64,000 bases of DNA from Antarcticirhabdus aurantiaca (GCF_009765365.1 NZ_VTOM01000001.1:124001-188000); one strand, 5' to 3'. Numbered from the stretch's first letter, positions 9,147 to 18,223 are shown. Made by a program: numbers and translations. The notes: generated by a model from the sequence alone, not told the origin.

Positions 9147-9722
9147 ATGACCGTGGCTAAGAACGAGATGCTGCCGCTGAAGCCTGAATGGGCCGCCCAG
9201 CCGGTTCGCCTGGACCCGGAAGCGGCGAGCCGCCGCCAGACGGTGGAGCGCATGGAGAACGGCGAGCGCGTGACCTATCGCGTCGACCGCCGCGGCGCCG
9301 TGATCAACCGCCGGCTCGAAAAGGCCGACCTGCCGATCTCGATCGCGCTCGGGCCCCACGCCTTCCGCGGCGTCGCGGCCCGCGCGATGGAAACGCCGGA
9401 GGGCGGCGTCACGGTGACGCTCGAGCTGCACCACGACGACCCCAAGCTCTGCGTGCCGCTCCTGGTGGCCAGCGACCTCTACGACGTCGCCGCCGACTGG
9501 CGCGGCTGGTCGGAGCTGTTCAGCCTGCCCATGCTGATGATCGAATCGGACGGCGCGGTCGTGCCGCTGGAGGAAACCCTCGGGCAGCTGCGGACCGGCG
9601 AGCCGGTGAACCGCCGCCGCGCCGCCAACAAGCGCCGTCCCCGCTTCCTCGCCCGCCGCAAGCCGGGCGGCCTCGGCCTTCGCATGGTGGTGCAGGGCGC
9701 CGAGATCATCGCCCGGGACTGA
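9147..9722 (+). CDS. DUF6101 family protein
   Basis: 191 residues, soluble, no signal peptide. Recognisable segments are SRRQTVERMENGERVTY, DLPISIALGPHAFRGVAAR and a basic C-terminal stretch RRRAANKRRPRFLARRKPG. DUF6101 proteins are confined to Hyphomicrobiales and typically lie next to ubiA and the D-2-hydroxyacid dehydrogenase, as here. Function is unknown. It converges with ubiA, with 32 bp between stops. The 179-bp gap upstream has AT-rich sequence at its 5' end (8968-9050) that could hold its promoter. Confidence 0.8.
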   Translation: MTVAKNEMLPLKPEWAAQPVRLDPEAASRRQTVERMENGERVTYRVDRRGAVINRRLEKADLPISIALGPHAFRGVAARAMETPEGGVTVTLELHHDDPKLCVPLLVASDLYDVAADWRGWSELFSLPMLMIESDGAVVPLEETLGQLRTGEPVNRRRAANKRRPRFLARRKPGGLGLRMVVQGAEIIARD

Positions 9723-9754
9723 GCCCCGAGGCCCGAGCCTCCTTCCCGCCGGCG

Positions 9755-10762
9755 TCAGGCCGGCGGCAGGGGCAAAGCGAGGGACCAGAGGGCCGAGAAC
9801 AGGAAGCCGAAGAACAGGATCCAGCCGAAGCGGCCGTTCGACTTGAACAGCCGCAGGCACTGGTCGGGATCGTCGATGTCGAGCTGGCGGATCTGCCAGG
9901 CCATCTGCCCGGCCCCGATCAGAAGTCCTGCATAGGCCGGCCAGTTGACCCCCGAGCGGGCGTCCGAGCCGGTCATCCAGCAGGCGAGCGCGAAGCAGAC
10001 GACGGCGCCGAGATAAAGCAGGCCGAGCGCTTCCTTGGTGCGGGCCCCGAAGAGGCGCGCCGTCGAGCGGACGCCGACGAGCGCGTCGTCCTCCTTGTCC
10101 TGATGGGCGTAGATCGTGTCGTAGCCGACCGTCCAAAGGATCGATCCGGCGTAGAGCAGGAGAGCCGCGGGCGAGAGCGCGCCCCAATAGGCGGCCCATC
10201 CCATCAGCGCGCCCCAGGAAAAGGCGAGGCCGAGCCCGAGCTGCGGCCAGTCCGTCACCCGCTTGAGAAAGGGGTAGACCGCGACGACGCCGAGCGAGGC
10301 GATCCCGAGAAGGACCGCGAAGAGATTGAACTGGATCAGCACCAGGAAGCCGACGAGCGCCTGGATCACCAGGAAGGTCTTGGCCGCGCGCGGGCTGACC
10401 CGGCCCGAGGGCAGGGGGCGCGAGCGCGTGCGCGCGACCTTGGCGTCGATGCCCCGGTCGACGAGGTCGTTCCAGGTGCAGCCCGCCCCGCGCATCGCGA
10501 TCGCCCCGACGAGAAAGAGCAGGAGATGCCAGGGATTGGGCAGGCCCGTCGCCATGGCGCTGGGGCTCACGGCCTGGGGCGCGAGCGCCGCCGACCACCA
10601 GCACGGCCACAGCAGGAGCTGCCAGCCGATCGGCCGGTCCCAGCGCGCCAGCTGCGCGTAGGGCCAGAGCCGGCGCGGCAGCGCGCGGTAGACGAAATTG
10701 TCCGAGGGCGCGTCCGCCACCCTCTCGAAGGCGGCGCCGTCGCCGTGCTGGGTCTTCCACAT
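9755..10762 (-). CDS. ubiA: 4-hydroxybenzoate octaprenyltransferase
   Basis: 335 residues, multi-pass membrane protein. The first Asp-rich motif NDLVDRGIDAKVARTRSRPL (NDxxDxxxD) and the second, YDTIYAHQDKEDD, are the prenyl-diphosphate/Mg binding motifs of the UbiA family. YAQLARWDRPIGWQLLLWPC near the N-terminus is the usual UbiA start region. It attaches the polyprenyl tail to 4-hydroxybenzoate in ubiquinone synthesis, at the inner membrane. The start at 10762 (MWKTQHGD) is preferred; the same frame stays open across purD but that is a shadow. Confidence 0.95.
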   Translation of the reverse strand: MWKTQHGDGAAFERVADAPSDNFVYRALPRRLWPYAQLARWDRPIGWQLLLWPCWWSAALAPQAVSPSAMATGLPNPWHLLLFLVGAIAMRGAGCTWNDLVDRGIDAKVARTRSRPLPSGRVSPRAAKTFLVIQALVGFLVLIQFNLFAVLLGIASLGVVAVYPFLKRVTDWPQLGLGLAFSWGALMGWAAYWGALSPAALLLYAGSILWTVGYDTIYAHQDKEDDALVGVRSTARLFGARTKEALGLLYLGAVVCFALACWMTGSDARSGVNWPAYAGLLIGAGQMAWQIRQLDIDDPDQCLRLFKSNGRFGWILFFGFLFSALWSLALPLPPA

Positions 10763-10930
10763 GCCGGCCAGAGTGTCCGTCAAAGGCCGTCCGTCAAGTC
10801 GGATCGATGGGCCGAACCGTCCGTTCCCGCCTTGACCCGCGGTGGGCCAAGCTTTTAAGCGCCACGGAAAGTTTTTCGCGCCGGGCGCCTTGTGCGCCGC
10901 CGCGGACCGCCCATGCCAGGAGCGCCAGCC

Positions 10931-12199
10931 ATGTCGACCCATGTTCTCCTGATCGGTTCGGGCGGGCGCGAGCACGCGCTGGCCTGGAAGCTCGCCCAGT
11001 CGCCCGAGCTCGGCAACTTCTTCGCCGCGCCCGGCAATCCCGGCATTGCCGCCTACGCGACCTGCGTGTCGCTCGATCCCTTCGACCACGCCGCCGTCGT
11101 CGACTTCGCGCGCGAGAACGCGATCGGCCTCGTCGTGGTCGGCCCGGAAGCGCCGCTCGTCGCGGGCCTTGCCGACGCGCTGGACGCGGCCGGCGTGCCG
11201 GTCTTCGGCCCCTCGGCGGCCGCCGCGCAGCTCGAGGGCTCGAAGGGCTTCACCAAGGATCTCTGCGCCGAGCAGAACATTCCGACCGCGCGCTACGAGC
11301 GCTTCGCGGACCGCGACGCGGCGCTGGAATACGTCGCCCAGCGCGGCGTGCCGATCGTGATCAAGGCCGACGGCCTCGCCGCCGGCAAGGGCGTCACCGT
11401 CGCCCAGACGCTGGACGAGGCGCTCGCGGCCGTGGAAGGCTGCTTCGAGGCCGAAGGCGCCGAGATCGTCGTCGAGGAATGCCTCGAAGGCGAGGAGGCG
11501 AGCCTCTTCTGCCTGTGCGACGGGAAGGGCGCCTTGTTCTTCGGCACGGCGCAGGACCACAAGCGCGCCTTCGACCGCGACCGGGGGCCGAACACCGGCG
11601 GCATGGGCGCCTATTCTCCGGCGATCAACCTGTCGCCCGAGGCGACGCGGCGGGCGATGCGCGAGATCGTCGAGCCGACGCTCAAGGGCATGGCGGCGCG
11701 CGGCACCCCGTTTCGCGGCGTGCTCTATGCCGGGCTGATGCTGACCGACAAGGGACCGCAGCTCATCGAATACAACGTGCGCTTCGGCGATCCGGAGGCG
11801 CAGGTCCTGATGATGCGCCTCGAGAGCGACCTCCTGCCGATCCTCCTCGCCTGCGCGAAGGGCGACCTGTCGGGCGTCGAGCCGCGCTGGCGCGACGACC
11901 GGGCGCTGACCGTCGTCATGGCGACGGAGGGCTATCCCGGCGCTTATCCGAAGGGGACGCCGATCGGCCCCTTGCCCGAGCCGCGCGACGACCTCGTCGT
12001 CTTCCACGCCGGCACGAAGCTCGGCGCGGACGGGACGCTCCTGTCGGACGGCGGGCGCGTCCTCAACGTCACCGCGCGGGGGCCGACGGTGCGCGAGGCG
12101 GCGCGTATCGCCTACGGGGCGATCGAGGCGATCGACTGGCCGTCCGGCTTCTGGCGCTCCGACATCGGCCACGCCGCCATCATGCGGGAAGACGTCTAA
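10931..12199 (+). CDS. purD: Phosphoribosylamine--glycine ligase
   Basis: 422 residues. [20 protein letters not shown] at the start, then [14 protein letters not shown], the ATP-grasp core ([30 protein letters not shown]), [12 protein letters not shown], and [13 protein letters not shown] identify GARS, the second step of de novo purine synthesis. ATG 10931 is fixed by AGGAG at 10918-10922 and by the conserved N-terminal strand. The TAA stop at 12197-12199 abuts the left end of the MITE-like element. Confidence 0.96.
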   Translation: MSTHVLLIGSGGREHALAWKLAQSPELGNFFAAPGNPGIAAYATCVSLDPFDHAAVVDFARENAIGLVVVGPEAPLVAGLADALDAAGVPVFGPSAAAAQLEGSKGFTKDLCAEQNIPTARYERFADRDAALEYVAQRGVPIVIKADGLAAGKGVTVAQTLDEALAAVEGCFEAEGAEIVVEECLEGEEASLFCLCDGKGALFFGTAQDHKRAFDRDRGPNTGGMGAYSPAINLSPEATRRAMREIVEPTLKGMAARGTPFRGVLYAGLMLTDKGPQLIEYNVRFGDPEAQVLMMRLESDLLPILLACAKGDLSGVEPRWRDDRALTVVMATEGYPGAYPKGTPIGPLPEPRDDLVVFHAGTKLGADGTLLSDGGRVLNVTARGPTVREAARIAYGAIEAIDWPSGFWRSDIGHAAIMREDV

Positions 12200-12390
12200 G
12201 AGCGTCTAACAGAACCACCGGGCGGAGGGCTGGCGAGGGATTTGACGTCACCGCTAGGAGCCGAGCGCAGCCTATGCAGCGCATAGGCGAGGTCCGAAGG
12301 ACGGGCGAGACGCGTGGCTCGCCCCGTGGAGAGGACGTGGTGGCGGCAAAGACCCGCCAGACCGACCCCGCGAGGTTCTGTTAGACGCTC
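12200..12390 (+). mobile_element. 191-bp MITE-like element, copy 1
   Basis: It is bounded by perfect 17-bp terminal inverted repeats GAGCGTCTAACAGAACC (12200-12216) and its reverse complement (12374-12390). An inverted copy sits at 58472-58662 and differs at only two of 191 positions. No transposase is encoded. Internal hairpins include GCCTATGC/GCATAGGC (around 12271-12289) and GGGCGAG/CTCGCCC. The left end touches the purD stop codon, and the right TIR supplies the stop codon of the tetR-type gene. No certain target-site duplication flanks this copy (TAA on the left, CCA on the right). Confidence 0.85.
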
Positions 12391-13037
12391 CCAGCTCCGA
12401 GGCTCGCGGCGAAGCGGTCGATCGCGTCGGCGACGATCGCCTCGCGCTCGGCCGGAGGAAAGGGCTGGAGAAAGCCCGCGGCCCCCTCGATGAGGAGGTG
12501 GGCGAGGCCGTGGACGAGGCCCCAGGCGGCGGCGATGGCGCGGGCGATCTCCGCCTCGCTCGCGCCCGGGCCCAGGACGTCCGCCACCGTTTGGCGCAGC
12601 ATCGCGAAGGCGCGGCCCGGCGCTTGCGGCACGCCGTCCGGGGCGAGCTTCTCGGGGCGCTTGCCGAAGAACATCAGCCGGAATAGATGCGGGTTGGCGC
12701 GGGCGAAGGCGACGTAGCCGCGGCCCGCGGCGGCAAGGCGCGCGCGCGCCGATCCGCCCGCCGCGGCGATGGCCGCTTCCATGGCCGCGACGAGGCGCTC
12801 GAAGCCGAGAACCGCGAGGGCGGCGAGAAGCGCGTCGGCGCTGGCGAAGTGGTGGGCAGGCGCGGCATGGCTGACGCCGGCGCGCCGGGCCGTCGCGCGC
12901 AGCGAGAAGCCGGCGAGTCCGTTTTCGGCGAGTTCCGCCTCGGCCGCCGCGAGGAGCGCGGCGCGAAGGTCGCCGTGATGGTAGCCGCCGCGCCCGGCCT
13001 GGCCTCGCCGCTCGGTCCGCTCGCTTGTCGCCGGCAT
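12381..13037 (-). CDS. TetR/AcrR family transcriptional regulator
   Basis: 218 residues from ATG 13037; the reading frame stays open upstream to 13088. The N-terminal helix-turn-helix is LLAAAEAELAENGLAGFSLRATARRAGVSHAAPAHHF, and a C-terminal WHG-type domain includes YVAFARANPHLFRLMFF and AWGLVHGLAHLL. It should repress a divergent target: a 19-bp palindrome lies in the 136-bp divergent region before the DUF4281 gene. The last codons (GSV-stop) are read from the right TIR of the MITE, so the native C-terminus may have been altered by the insertion. The effector is unknown. Confidence 0.9.
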   Translation of the reverse strand: MPATSERTERRGQAGRGGYHHGDLRAALLAAAEAELAENGLAGFSLRATARRAGVSHAAPAHHFASADALLAALAVLGFERLVAAMEAAIAAAGGSARARLAAAGRGYVAFARANPHLFRLMFFGKRPEKLAPDGVPQAPGRAFAMLRQTVADVLGPGASEAEIARAIAAAWGLVHGLAHLLIEGAAGFLQPFPPAEREAIVADAIDRFAASLGAGSV

Positions 13038-13114
13038 TCCCGCTCGCCTTTCATGCTCGTCGATCCGCACCCCACAATAGGATCGCACCCCGATCTAGAC
13101 AATGTCAGGATTTT

Positions 13115-13145
13115 ATCTTGACGCCGACAAGATGGCCGCTATCCT
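13115..13145 (+). promoter_or_regulatory. Promoter with 19-bp palindromic operator, divergent from tetR
   Basis: ATCTTGACGCCGACAAGAT (13115-13133) is an inverted repeat with consensus ATCTTGnCGnCGnCAAGAT. It contains a -35 TTGACG (13118-13123), with a 16-bp spacer to TATCCT (13140-13145). An operator across the -35 element between a TetR gene and its divergent neighbours is the usual arrangement, so binding by the adjacent TetR protein is the simplest reading. Confidence 0.6.
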
Positions 13146-13173
13146 CCTCGTCACGATCCCGGAGGCGACGCGC

Positions 13174-13608
13174 ATGACCCTCGAGACGATCTTTTCCCTG
13201 TGCGGCCTCCTCGCCCTGATCGGCTGGGCGGCGCTCCTCGCGAGCCCCTGGATTCCGGTCTGGTCCGACCGGATCGCCGGCTGGATCGTGCCGGGGCTTC
13301 TCGCCGTCATCTACGTCGCGCTCGTTCTCGCCTTTTTCGGCGAGGCGGAGGGCGGCTTCGGCTCGCTGGAGGAGGTGGCGCAGCTCTTCTCGTCGCGTCC
13401 CGTGCTCCTCGCCGGCTGGCTCCACTACCTCGCCTTCGACCTCCTGGTCGGCGCCTGGGAGGCGCGCGAGGGGCGCCGCCGGGGCGTGCCCTTCCTTCTC
13501 GTCGTGCCATGCTTCGCGGCGACCTTCCTGGTCGGCCCGGCCGGCTTCCTGCTCTTTCTCGTGGTGCGCGCCGCCGCCGGGCGCCGCGCCGTCGCTTCCG
13601 CCGCCTGA
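13174..13608 (+). CDS. DUF4281 / ABA4-like membrane protein
   Basis: 144 residues with four hydrophobic segments. LLASPWIP, the region around WLHYLAFDLLVGAWEAR (residues about 85-101), and GPAGFLLFLVVR match the ABA4-like family (DUF4281), named after the plant protein needed for neoxanthin synthesis; the bacterial role is unknown. ATG 13174 follows GGAGG at 13161-13165 with good spacing. It is first in a two-gene unit behind the TetR-controlled promoter. Confidence 0.82.
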   Translation: MTLETIFSLCGLLALIGWAALLASPWIPVWSDRIAGWIVPGLLAVIYVALVLAFFGEAEGGFGSLEEVAQLFSSRPVLLAGWLHYLAFDLLVGAWEAREGRRRGVPFLLVVPCFAATFLVGPAGFLLFLVVRAAAGRRAVASAA

Positions 13609-13626
13609 CCTCGAAGGAGACCGCGC

Positions 13627-14460
13627 ATGACCGCGACCGCCCTGCGCCTGCCGGCCTTCCGCTCGGGCCTTCCGCCAATCGCCGCGTGGGAGCCGGTGAC
13701 GACGCGGCTCGGCTTCGCGCTCCTCGCGGTCCTGCCGCCACTGGCGCTCGCGGCCCTTCTCGACCCGCGCGAGTTGCACGGCATCTCGCTCTGGGCCAAG
13801 CCCATGAAGTTCGCCGTCGCGCTGTCGCTCTATCTCCTGACGCTCGGGCTCTTCGCCGCCTTCGTCGATCCTGTCTGGCGCGCCCGGCGCCGCTTCCGCT
13901 GGCCGATCGCGGCCGGAGCGGCGGCGATCGCGCTGGAGCAGGTGCTGATCACCCTGCAGTCGGCCCGCGGCGTCGGCTCGCACTTCAACCTCGCCACCGG
14001 CTTCGACGCGGGAGTCTACGCCGCGATGGGCGCCGGCTCGGTGATCCTCACCGCCATGACGCTGCCGGTCGCCGCGGGCCTTGCGCGCTACGCCGCTGGC
14101 CGGCTCGACGGGGGCGTGCGCCGGGCGATCGTCGCCGGGCTCCTCCTCACCCCCGTCCTGACGCTGATCACCGCCGGCACCATGTCGTCCGGCGACGGGC
14201 ACTGGGTCGCCGGCGCGCGCTCGGACGCGGGCGGGCTCGCGCTGATGGGCTGGGCGCGCGACGGCGGCGACCTGCGCGTGCCGCACTTCTTCGCCACCCA
14301 CGCCATGCACGCCCTGCCGCTCGCGGCCCTTCTTCTCCTGCCGCTGGTCCGCCTCGGCCGGCGCGGCGCAGGCGTGCTCGCCGTCCTCTACGCCGCCTTC
14401 GTCCTCGCCACCTTCGCGCAGGCGCTCGCCGGGCAGCCCTTCCTGCCCGTGCTCGGCTAG
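13627..14460 (+). CDS. Hypothetical multi-pass membrane protein
   Basis: 277 residues with about seven hydrophobic segments. The motif HGISLWAKPMKFAVAL (residues about 52-67) and the late segment HFFATHAMHALPL are conserved-looking, with histidines in or near the membrane. I recognise no named family. It starts 18 bp after the DUF4281 gene, with GAAGGAG upstream, so the two are co-transcribed and presumably share the TetR control. The stop overlaps the convergent ABC gene by 4 bp. Confidence 0.75.
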   Translation: MTATALRLPAFRSGLPPIAAWEPVTTRLGFALLAVLPPLALAALLDPRELHGISLWAKPMKFAVALSLYLLTLGLFAAFVDPVWRARRRFRWPIAAGAAAIALEQVLITLQSARGVGSHFNLATGFDAGVYAAMGAGSVILTAMTLPVAAGLARYAAGRLDGGVRRAIVAGLLLTPVLTLITAGTMSSGDGHWVAGARSDAGGLALMGWARDGGDLRVPHFFATHAMHALPLAALLLLPLVRLGRRGAGVLAVLYAAFVLATFAQALAGQPFLPVLG

Positions 14461-16124
14461 GCGAGGCCGCCCTCGCTGAGGCGGATCACCTGATCGCCGG
14501 GGCGGATGATGCTGCGGCGGTGGGTGACGGCGAGGATGGTGAGGCTTCCCGCCAGCGCCCGAAGGCCGTCCATGATCTCCGCTTCCGTGTCCTCGTCGAG
14601 GGCCGAACTCGCCTCGTCGAGGAGGAGGATGGACGGTTCGCCGTAAAGAGCGCGGGCGATGGCGATGCGCTGGCGCTCGCCGCCCGAGAGCTTCAGGCCG
14701 CGCTCGCCGACGGTCGTCGCGAAGCCCTCGGGCATCGCCTCGATGCGGGCGAGGATCGAGGCCCGCTCGGCCGCGCTGCGCAGCCGCGCCTCGTCGTGCG
14801 GCCGGCCGAGCACGATGTTGACGGCGAGGCTGTCGTTGAGGAGCGCGACGTCCTGCGGCACGACGCCGACATGGGCGAACCACTCGTCGCGGCGGATGCG
14901 GGTGACGTCGGTGTCGCCCGCGAGGATGCGGCCTTCCTGCGGCTCGGCGCTCTTCAGGAGCAGCCGCAGCACCGTCGACTTGCCCGATCCCGTTTCGCCG
15001 ACGAGAAAGGCCGGCGTGCCGCGCACCACGGTGAAGTCGAGATCGGACACGCCGCGACCGTTGGGATAGCGGAAGCCGACGCCCTGGAAGGCGAGCGTGC
15101 CCGCGCCGGGCGGGAAGGGCAGGGGATCGGCCGGCTCGGTGTCCTCCGGCGCGCTCCACATGGCCGCGAAGGGACGGAAGCGGGCGAGGGCGTCGGCGAC
15201 CTCCTTGATGGCCTGGCCGACGAGCCGGCAGGGCTGGTTGAGCTGGAGCAGCAGCGTATTGAACAGGACGATCTCGCCGACGGTGATGGTCCCTGCCTCA
15301 TGGCGGGGCAGGAGGATCAGGAAGGTCACGGCGAGCTGGAGGCCGACCGCGAGGCCGGCCACCGCCGCGAAGCCGCCGCTGACCAGGGCGTAGCGGCGCC
15401 AGCTGGCAAGGATGCCGCGCGCGCCGTCGAGGAAGCGGTCCTGCATCCACGCCTCGCCGCGCGTCTGGCGCAGCGTCTCGATCACCGCAACCGCGTTGCC
15501 GACGAGGCTGGCATTCTCCTGGCTGCCGTCGATGGCGGCGTTGATGGACGGGTTCACCTTCGCCACGCGCGCGAAATCGAGCCCGACGACGACGACGCCG
15601 TAGACGAGGACGATGAGCGCCGTTTCCCAGCTGACGAGCCCGCCGAGCACGACGAGGCTGAAGACGATCTGGACGAGGCCGGGCAGGACGCCGCCGATGC
15701 CGAACTGGAGCACGAGGTCGAGGGCGTAGCTGCCCTCGCGCCGGGCATTGCCGATCTCGACTTGGTTGCGCTCCAGGAAGAAGCCGGCGGTCTTGCGCAG
15801 GAGGCGAGAGAAGAAGGCGAAGTTCGAGATGAAGGACAGGCGCTGTCCGCACAGGACGAGGATGTAGCGCGCCGCGTCGCCGAGCGCGTCGGCGATGCCG
15901 AAGACCAGGGCGTAAAGGAGGAGCGTGCGCAGGATCGCATCCGGTTCGCCGCCAGCCGCCAGCGCGTCGACGGCCCGGGCGAAGAGCACGGGCGCGGCGA
16001 TGGCGCAGAGCGCGCCCACGATGCTCGCGCCGACGACGAGGAGGGTGATCCAGCGCGCGTCGCGCCAATAGGTGGCGAAGAGCGACAGGATGACGGGTTT
16101 CAGCGAGGGCTGGTTCTCGGCCAT
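14457..16124 (-). CDS. ABC transporter, fused permease/ATP-binding (ABCB type)
   Basis: 555 residues. A transmembrane domain of about six helices (residues 1-320) is followed by an ATPase with Walker A GETGSGKST, the Q-loop VGVVPQDVALLNDS, signature LSGGERQRIAIARAL, Walker B SILLLDEASSALD and the H-loop VTHRRS. This is the half-size ABC exporter plan, which acts as a homodimer. The substrate is not evident; the N-terminal region resembles Atm1/HMT-type exporters only loosely. ATG 16124 (MAENQPS) is chosen over an upstream ATG at 16169. Confidence 0.9.
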   Translation of the reverse strand: MAENQPSLKPVILSLFATYWRDARWITLLVVGASIVGALCAIAAPVLFARAVDALAAGGEPDAILRTLLLYALVFGIADALGDAARYILVLCGQRLSFISNFAFFSRLLRKTAGFFLERNQVEIGNARREGSYALDLVLQFGIGGVLPGLVQIVFSLVVLGGLVSWETALIVLVYGVVVVGLDFARVAKVNPSINAAIDGSQENASLVGNAVAVIETLRQTRGEAWMQDRFLDGARGILASWRRYALVSGGFAAVAGLAVGLQLAVTFLILLPRHEAGTITVGEIVLFNTLLLQLNQPCRLVGQAIKEVADALARFRPFAAMWSAPEDTEPADPLPFPPGAGTLAFQGVGFRYPNGRGVSDLDFTVVRGTPAFLVGETGSGKSTVLRLLLKSAEPQEGRILAGDTDVTRIRRDEWFAHVGVVPQDVALLNDSLAVNIVLGRPHDEARLRSAAERASILARIEAMPEGFATTVGERGLKLSGGERQRIAIARALYGEPSILLLDEASSALDEDTEAEIMDGLRALAGSLTILAVTHRRSIIRPGDQVIRLSEGGLA

Positions 16125-16252
16125 GGGGCGGGCTCCGGCGTCGCGAAAAGGACGGCTCCCATAGATCAAAGGTTGCGTTAAGGCCAGCGTAGGGATGTAG
16201 CGGCGCGCTCCCGCTTGCGGCGGCCCGGCCGGGGCGCTAACCCGCGGCGGCC

Positions 16253-17437
16253 ATGCACCCGTTTCTTCGCCGCTTCCTGCCCGACCTCGTTTCCGTCAGC
16301 CGCCGCGAGCAGCTGCGCGCCAGCATCGGCGCGGGGGTGGGGATCCTGGGCACGGCGGTCGTGTCGCGCACGGCGCTCGGGGAAGCGCCGGGACTGCCCT
16401 TCCTCGTGGCGCCGATGGGGGCGTCGGCGGTGCTGCTCTTCGCCGTGCCGGCGAGTCCGCTGGCACAGCCCTGGTCGATCCTCGGCGGCAACCTCGTCGC
16501 CTCGCTCGTCGGGGTGACGGTGGCGCGGCTTGTGCCCGATCCGGGGCTCGCGGCAGCGCTCGCGATCACGCTCGCCATCGCCATCATGATGGCGCTGCGC
16601 TGCCTGCATCCGCCGAGCGGGGCGGTGGCGCTGACGGCGGTGCTGGGCGGCGAGGGCATCCGGGCGCTCGGCTACGGCTTCGTTGTCTGGCCGATCCTGG
16701 CGAACTCGGCGCTGATGCTGGGCGCCGCGCTCCTCTTCAACAACGCGACGGGGCGGCGCTATCCGCACGCGGCGCCGAGCGCGCCGGTGGAGCGCGGCAC
16801 GGCCGATCCGCCGCCGACGGCCCGGCTCGGCTTCACCTCCGCCGACCTCGACGCGGTGCTCGCCGAATTCGACCAAGTGATCGATGTCGACCGCTCTGAT
16901 CTCGAAGCCATCCTGCGCCGGGCCGAGCAGCGCTTCCTGGCCCACCGCGCCGGCACGCGGACTTGCGCCGAGATCATGTCGCGCGACGTCGTGGCGGTGG
17001 GGCCGGACGCGTCCTTCCGCGAGGCGATGGACCTCCTGCGCCGGCACCACATCAAGGCGCTGCCGGTGACGGACGAGGGGGCCCGCATCCTCGGCCTCGT
17101 CACGCAGACCGACCTCCTGGAAAAGACCGCCTGGGGGCCGAAGGGGCCGCGCCTCGCGTTCCGCCACCGGCTGCGCCTGACCGCGAGCCGCACGCGGGCG
17201 CCGGCCTCGACGGTGGCGGACATCATGACGGCGGCGCCCGCGACCGTGCGGCGCGACACGCTCGTCGCCGCCATCGCCCCGGTCATGGCCGATGCCGGCC
17301 TCCACCACCTGCCGGTGGTCGAGGCGGACGGCCGCCTCGTCGGCATCGTGTCGCAGACCGACGTCGTCGCAGCGCTTCTGGCGGAACTCGGCGCGCGGGC
17401 GGCCGGAGCGCAGCCGGCGGAAGCGCTGCCCGCCTGA
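16253..17437 (+). CDS. HPP family membrane protein with tandem CBS domains
   Basis: 394 residues. The N-terminal HPP domain (residues about 15-165) has four to five membrane segments and the signature ALRCLHPPSGAVALTAVLGG that names the family. The C-terminal part carries two CBS motifs: AEIMSRDVVAV...HHIKALPVTDEG..LGLVTQTDLL (about 240-300) and ADIMTAAPATV...LHHLPVVEADGRLVGIVSQTDVV (about 320-380). CBS pairs usually bind adenine nucleotides and gate transport. Some HPP proteins are nitrite transporters; the substrate here is unknown. It is divergent from the ABC exporter gene. Confidence 0.88.
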   Translation: MHPFLRRFLPDLVSVSRREQLRASIGAGVGILGTAVVSRTALGEAPGLPFLVAPMGASAVLLFAVPASPLAQPWSILGGNLVASLVGVTVARLVPDPGLAAALAITLAIAIMMALRCLHPPSGAVALTAVLGGEGIRALGYGFVVWPILANSALMLGAALLFNNATGRRYPHAAPSAPVERGTADPPPTARLGFTSADLDAVLAEFDQVIDVDRSDLEAILRRAEQRFLAHRAGTRTCAEIMSRDVVAVGPDASFREAMDLLRRHHIKALPVTDEGARILGLVTQTDLLEKTAWGPKGPRLAFRHRLRLTASRTRAPASTVADIMTAAPATVRRDTLVAAIAPVMADAGLHHLPVVEADGRLVGIVSQTDVVAALLAELGARAAGAQPAEALPA

Positions 17438-17513
17438 AATCGGGTGGCGCGCGCCGGCGGCGCGCGTCAGGCTCGCTCGGCATGCCCCCGCGCGTCGAGG
17501 AAGTCCCCGATCC

Positions 17514-18125
17514 ATGAGCCCCGAATTCCTTCTCACCTCGCTGATCGTCGTCGCCTCGCCCGGCACCGGCGTGGTGCTGACGCTGGCCGCCGGCCTGTCG
17601 CGCGGCGCCCGGGCGAGCCTCGTCTGCGCCTTCGGCTGCACGCTCGGCATCGTGCCGCACATGCTGGCGGCCATCACGGGCCTTGCCGCGCTTCTCCACG
17701 CGAGCGCGCTCGCCTTCGCGCTCGTCAAATATGCCGGCGTCGCCTACCTCCTCTGGATGGCCTGGGCGACCATGAAGGAGCACGGCCCCTTGCGGATCGA
17801 GGCGGAGGCGACGGAGCGCTCCGACCGGGACGTGATCGTCTCGGCCATCCTCGCCAACCTCCTGAACCCCAAGCTCTCGATCTTCTTCGTCGCCTTCCTC
17901 CCGCAATTCGTGCCAGAGAACACGGCGAGCCCGGTTCGTCTCATGGGCGAACTCAGCCTCGTCTTCATGGCGCTGACCTTCGGCGTCTTCGCCCTCTACG
18001 GCGTGTTCGCCGCGGCAGTGCGGGAAAGGATCGTCTCGCGCCCAGCCATCATGGCCTGGCTGCGGCGCGGCTTCGCGGCCGCCTTCGTCGGCCTCGGCGC
18101 CAAGCTCGCCTTGACGGAGCGCTGA
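17514..18125 (+). CDS. LysE/RhtB family amino acid exporter
   Basis: 203 residues, about six membrane helices. The family pattern is clear: LLTSLIVVASPGTGVVLTLAAGLSRGARAS at the N-terminus, then G-C-T-L-G, LVKYAGVAYLLWMAW, and NLLNPKLSIFFVAFLPQFV. These proteins export amino acids or small amine compounds across the inner membrane. ATG 17514 has GAGGAAG upstream at suitable distance. It lies 76 bp after the HPP gene on the same strand; functional linkage is uncertain. Confidence 0.88.
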   Translation: MSPEFLLTSLIVVASPGTGVVLTLAAGLSRGARASLVCAFGCTLGIVPHMLAAITGLAALLHASALAFALVKYAGVAYLLWMAWATMKEHGPLRIEAEATERSDRDVIVSAILANLLNPKLSIFFVAFLPQFVPENTASPVRLMGELSLVFMALTFGVFALYGVFAAAVRERIVSRPAIMAWLRRGFAAAFVGLGAKLALTER

Positions 18126-18223
18126 CGCGGAGGCTCGCGGGAGCAGTCATTCGGTAACATTGCCAATCGAAGATCGGGCCAAGTCGAGACCTGAAGCCCC
18201 GCTGCCCTTTGACTCGCCTGCAT

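Noticed and set aside
9755-12172. A single minus-strand reading frame of 805 codons across ubiA and purD
   Set aside because: Only the ubiA part (to 10762) has protein-like motifs; the rest is the complement of purD in high-GC DNA.
12230-12384. Open frame inside the MITE (also in copy 2) giving the same peptide
   Set aside because: It is identical only because the DNA element is repeated; no start site, no domain, and it spans TIRs and hairpins.
13105-15159. 684-codon minus-strand ORF over the membrane-protein genes
   Set aside because: Complement of real genes and of the TetR promoter; Arg/Gly-rich with no motifs.
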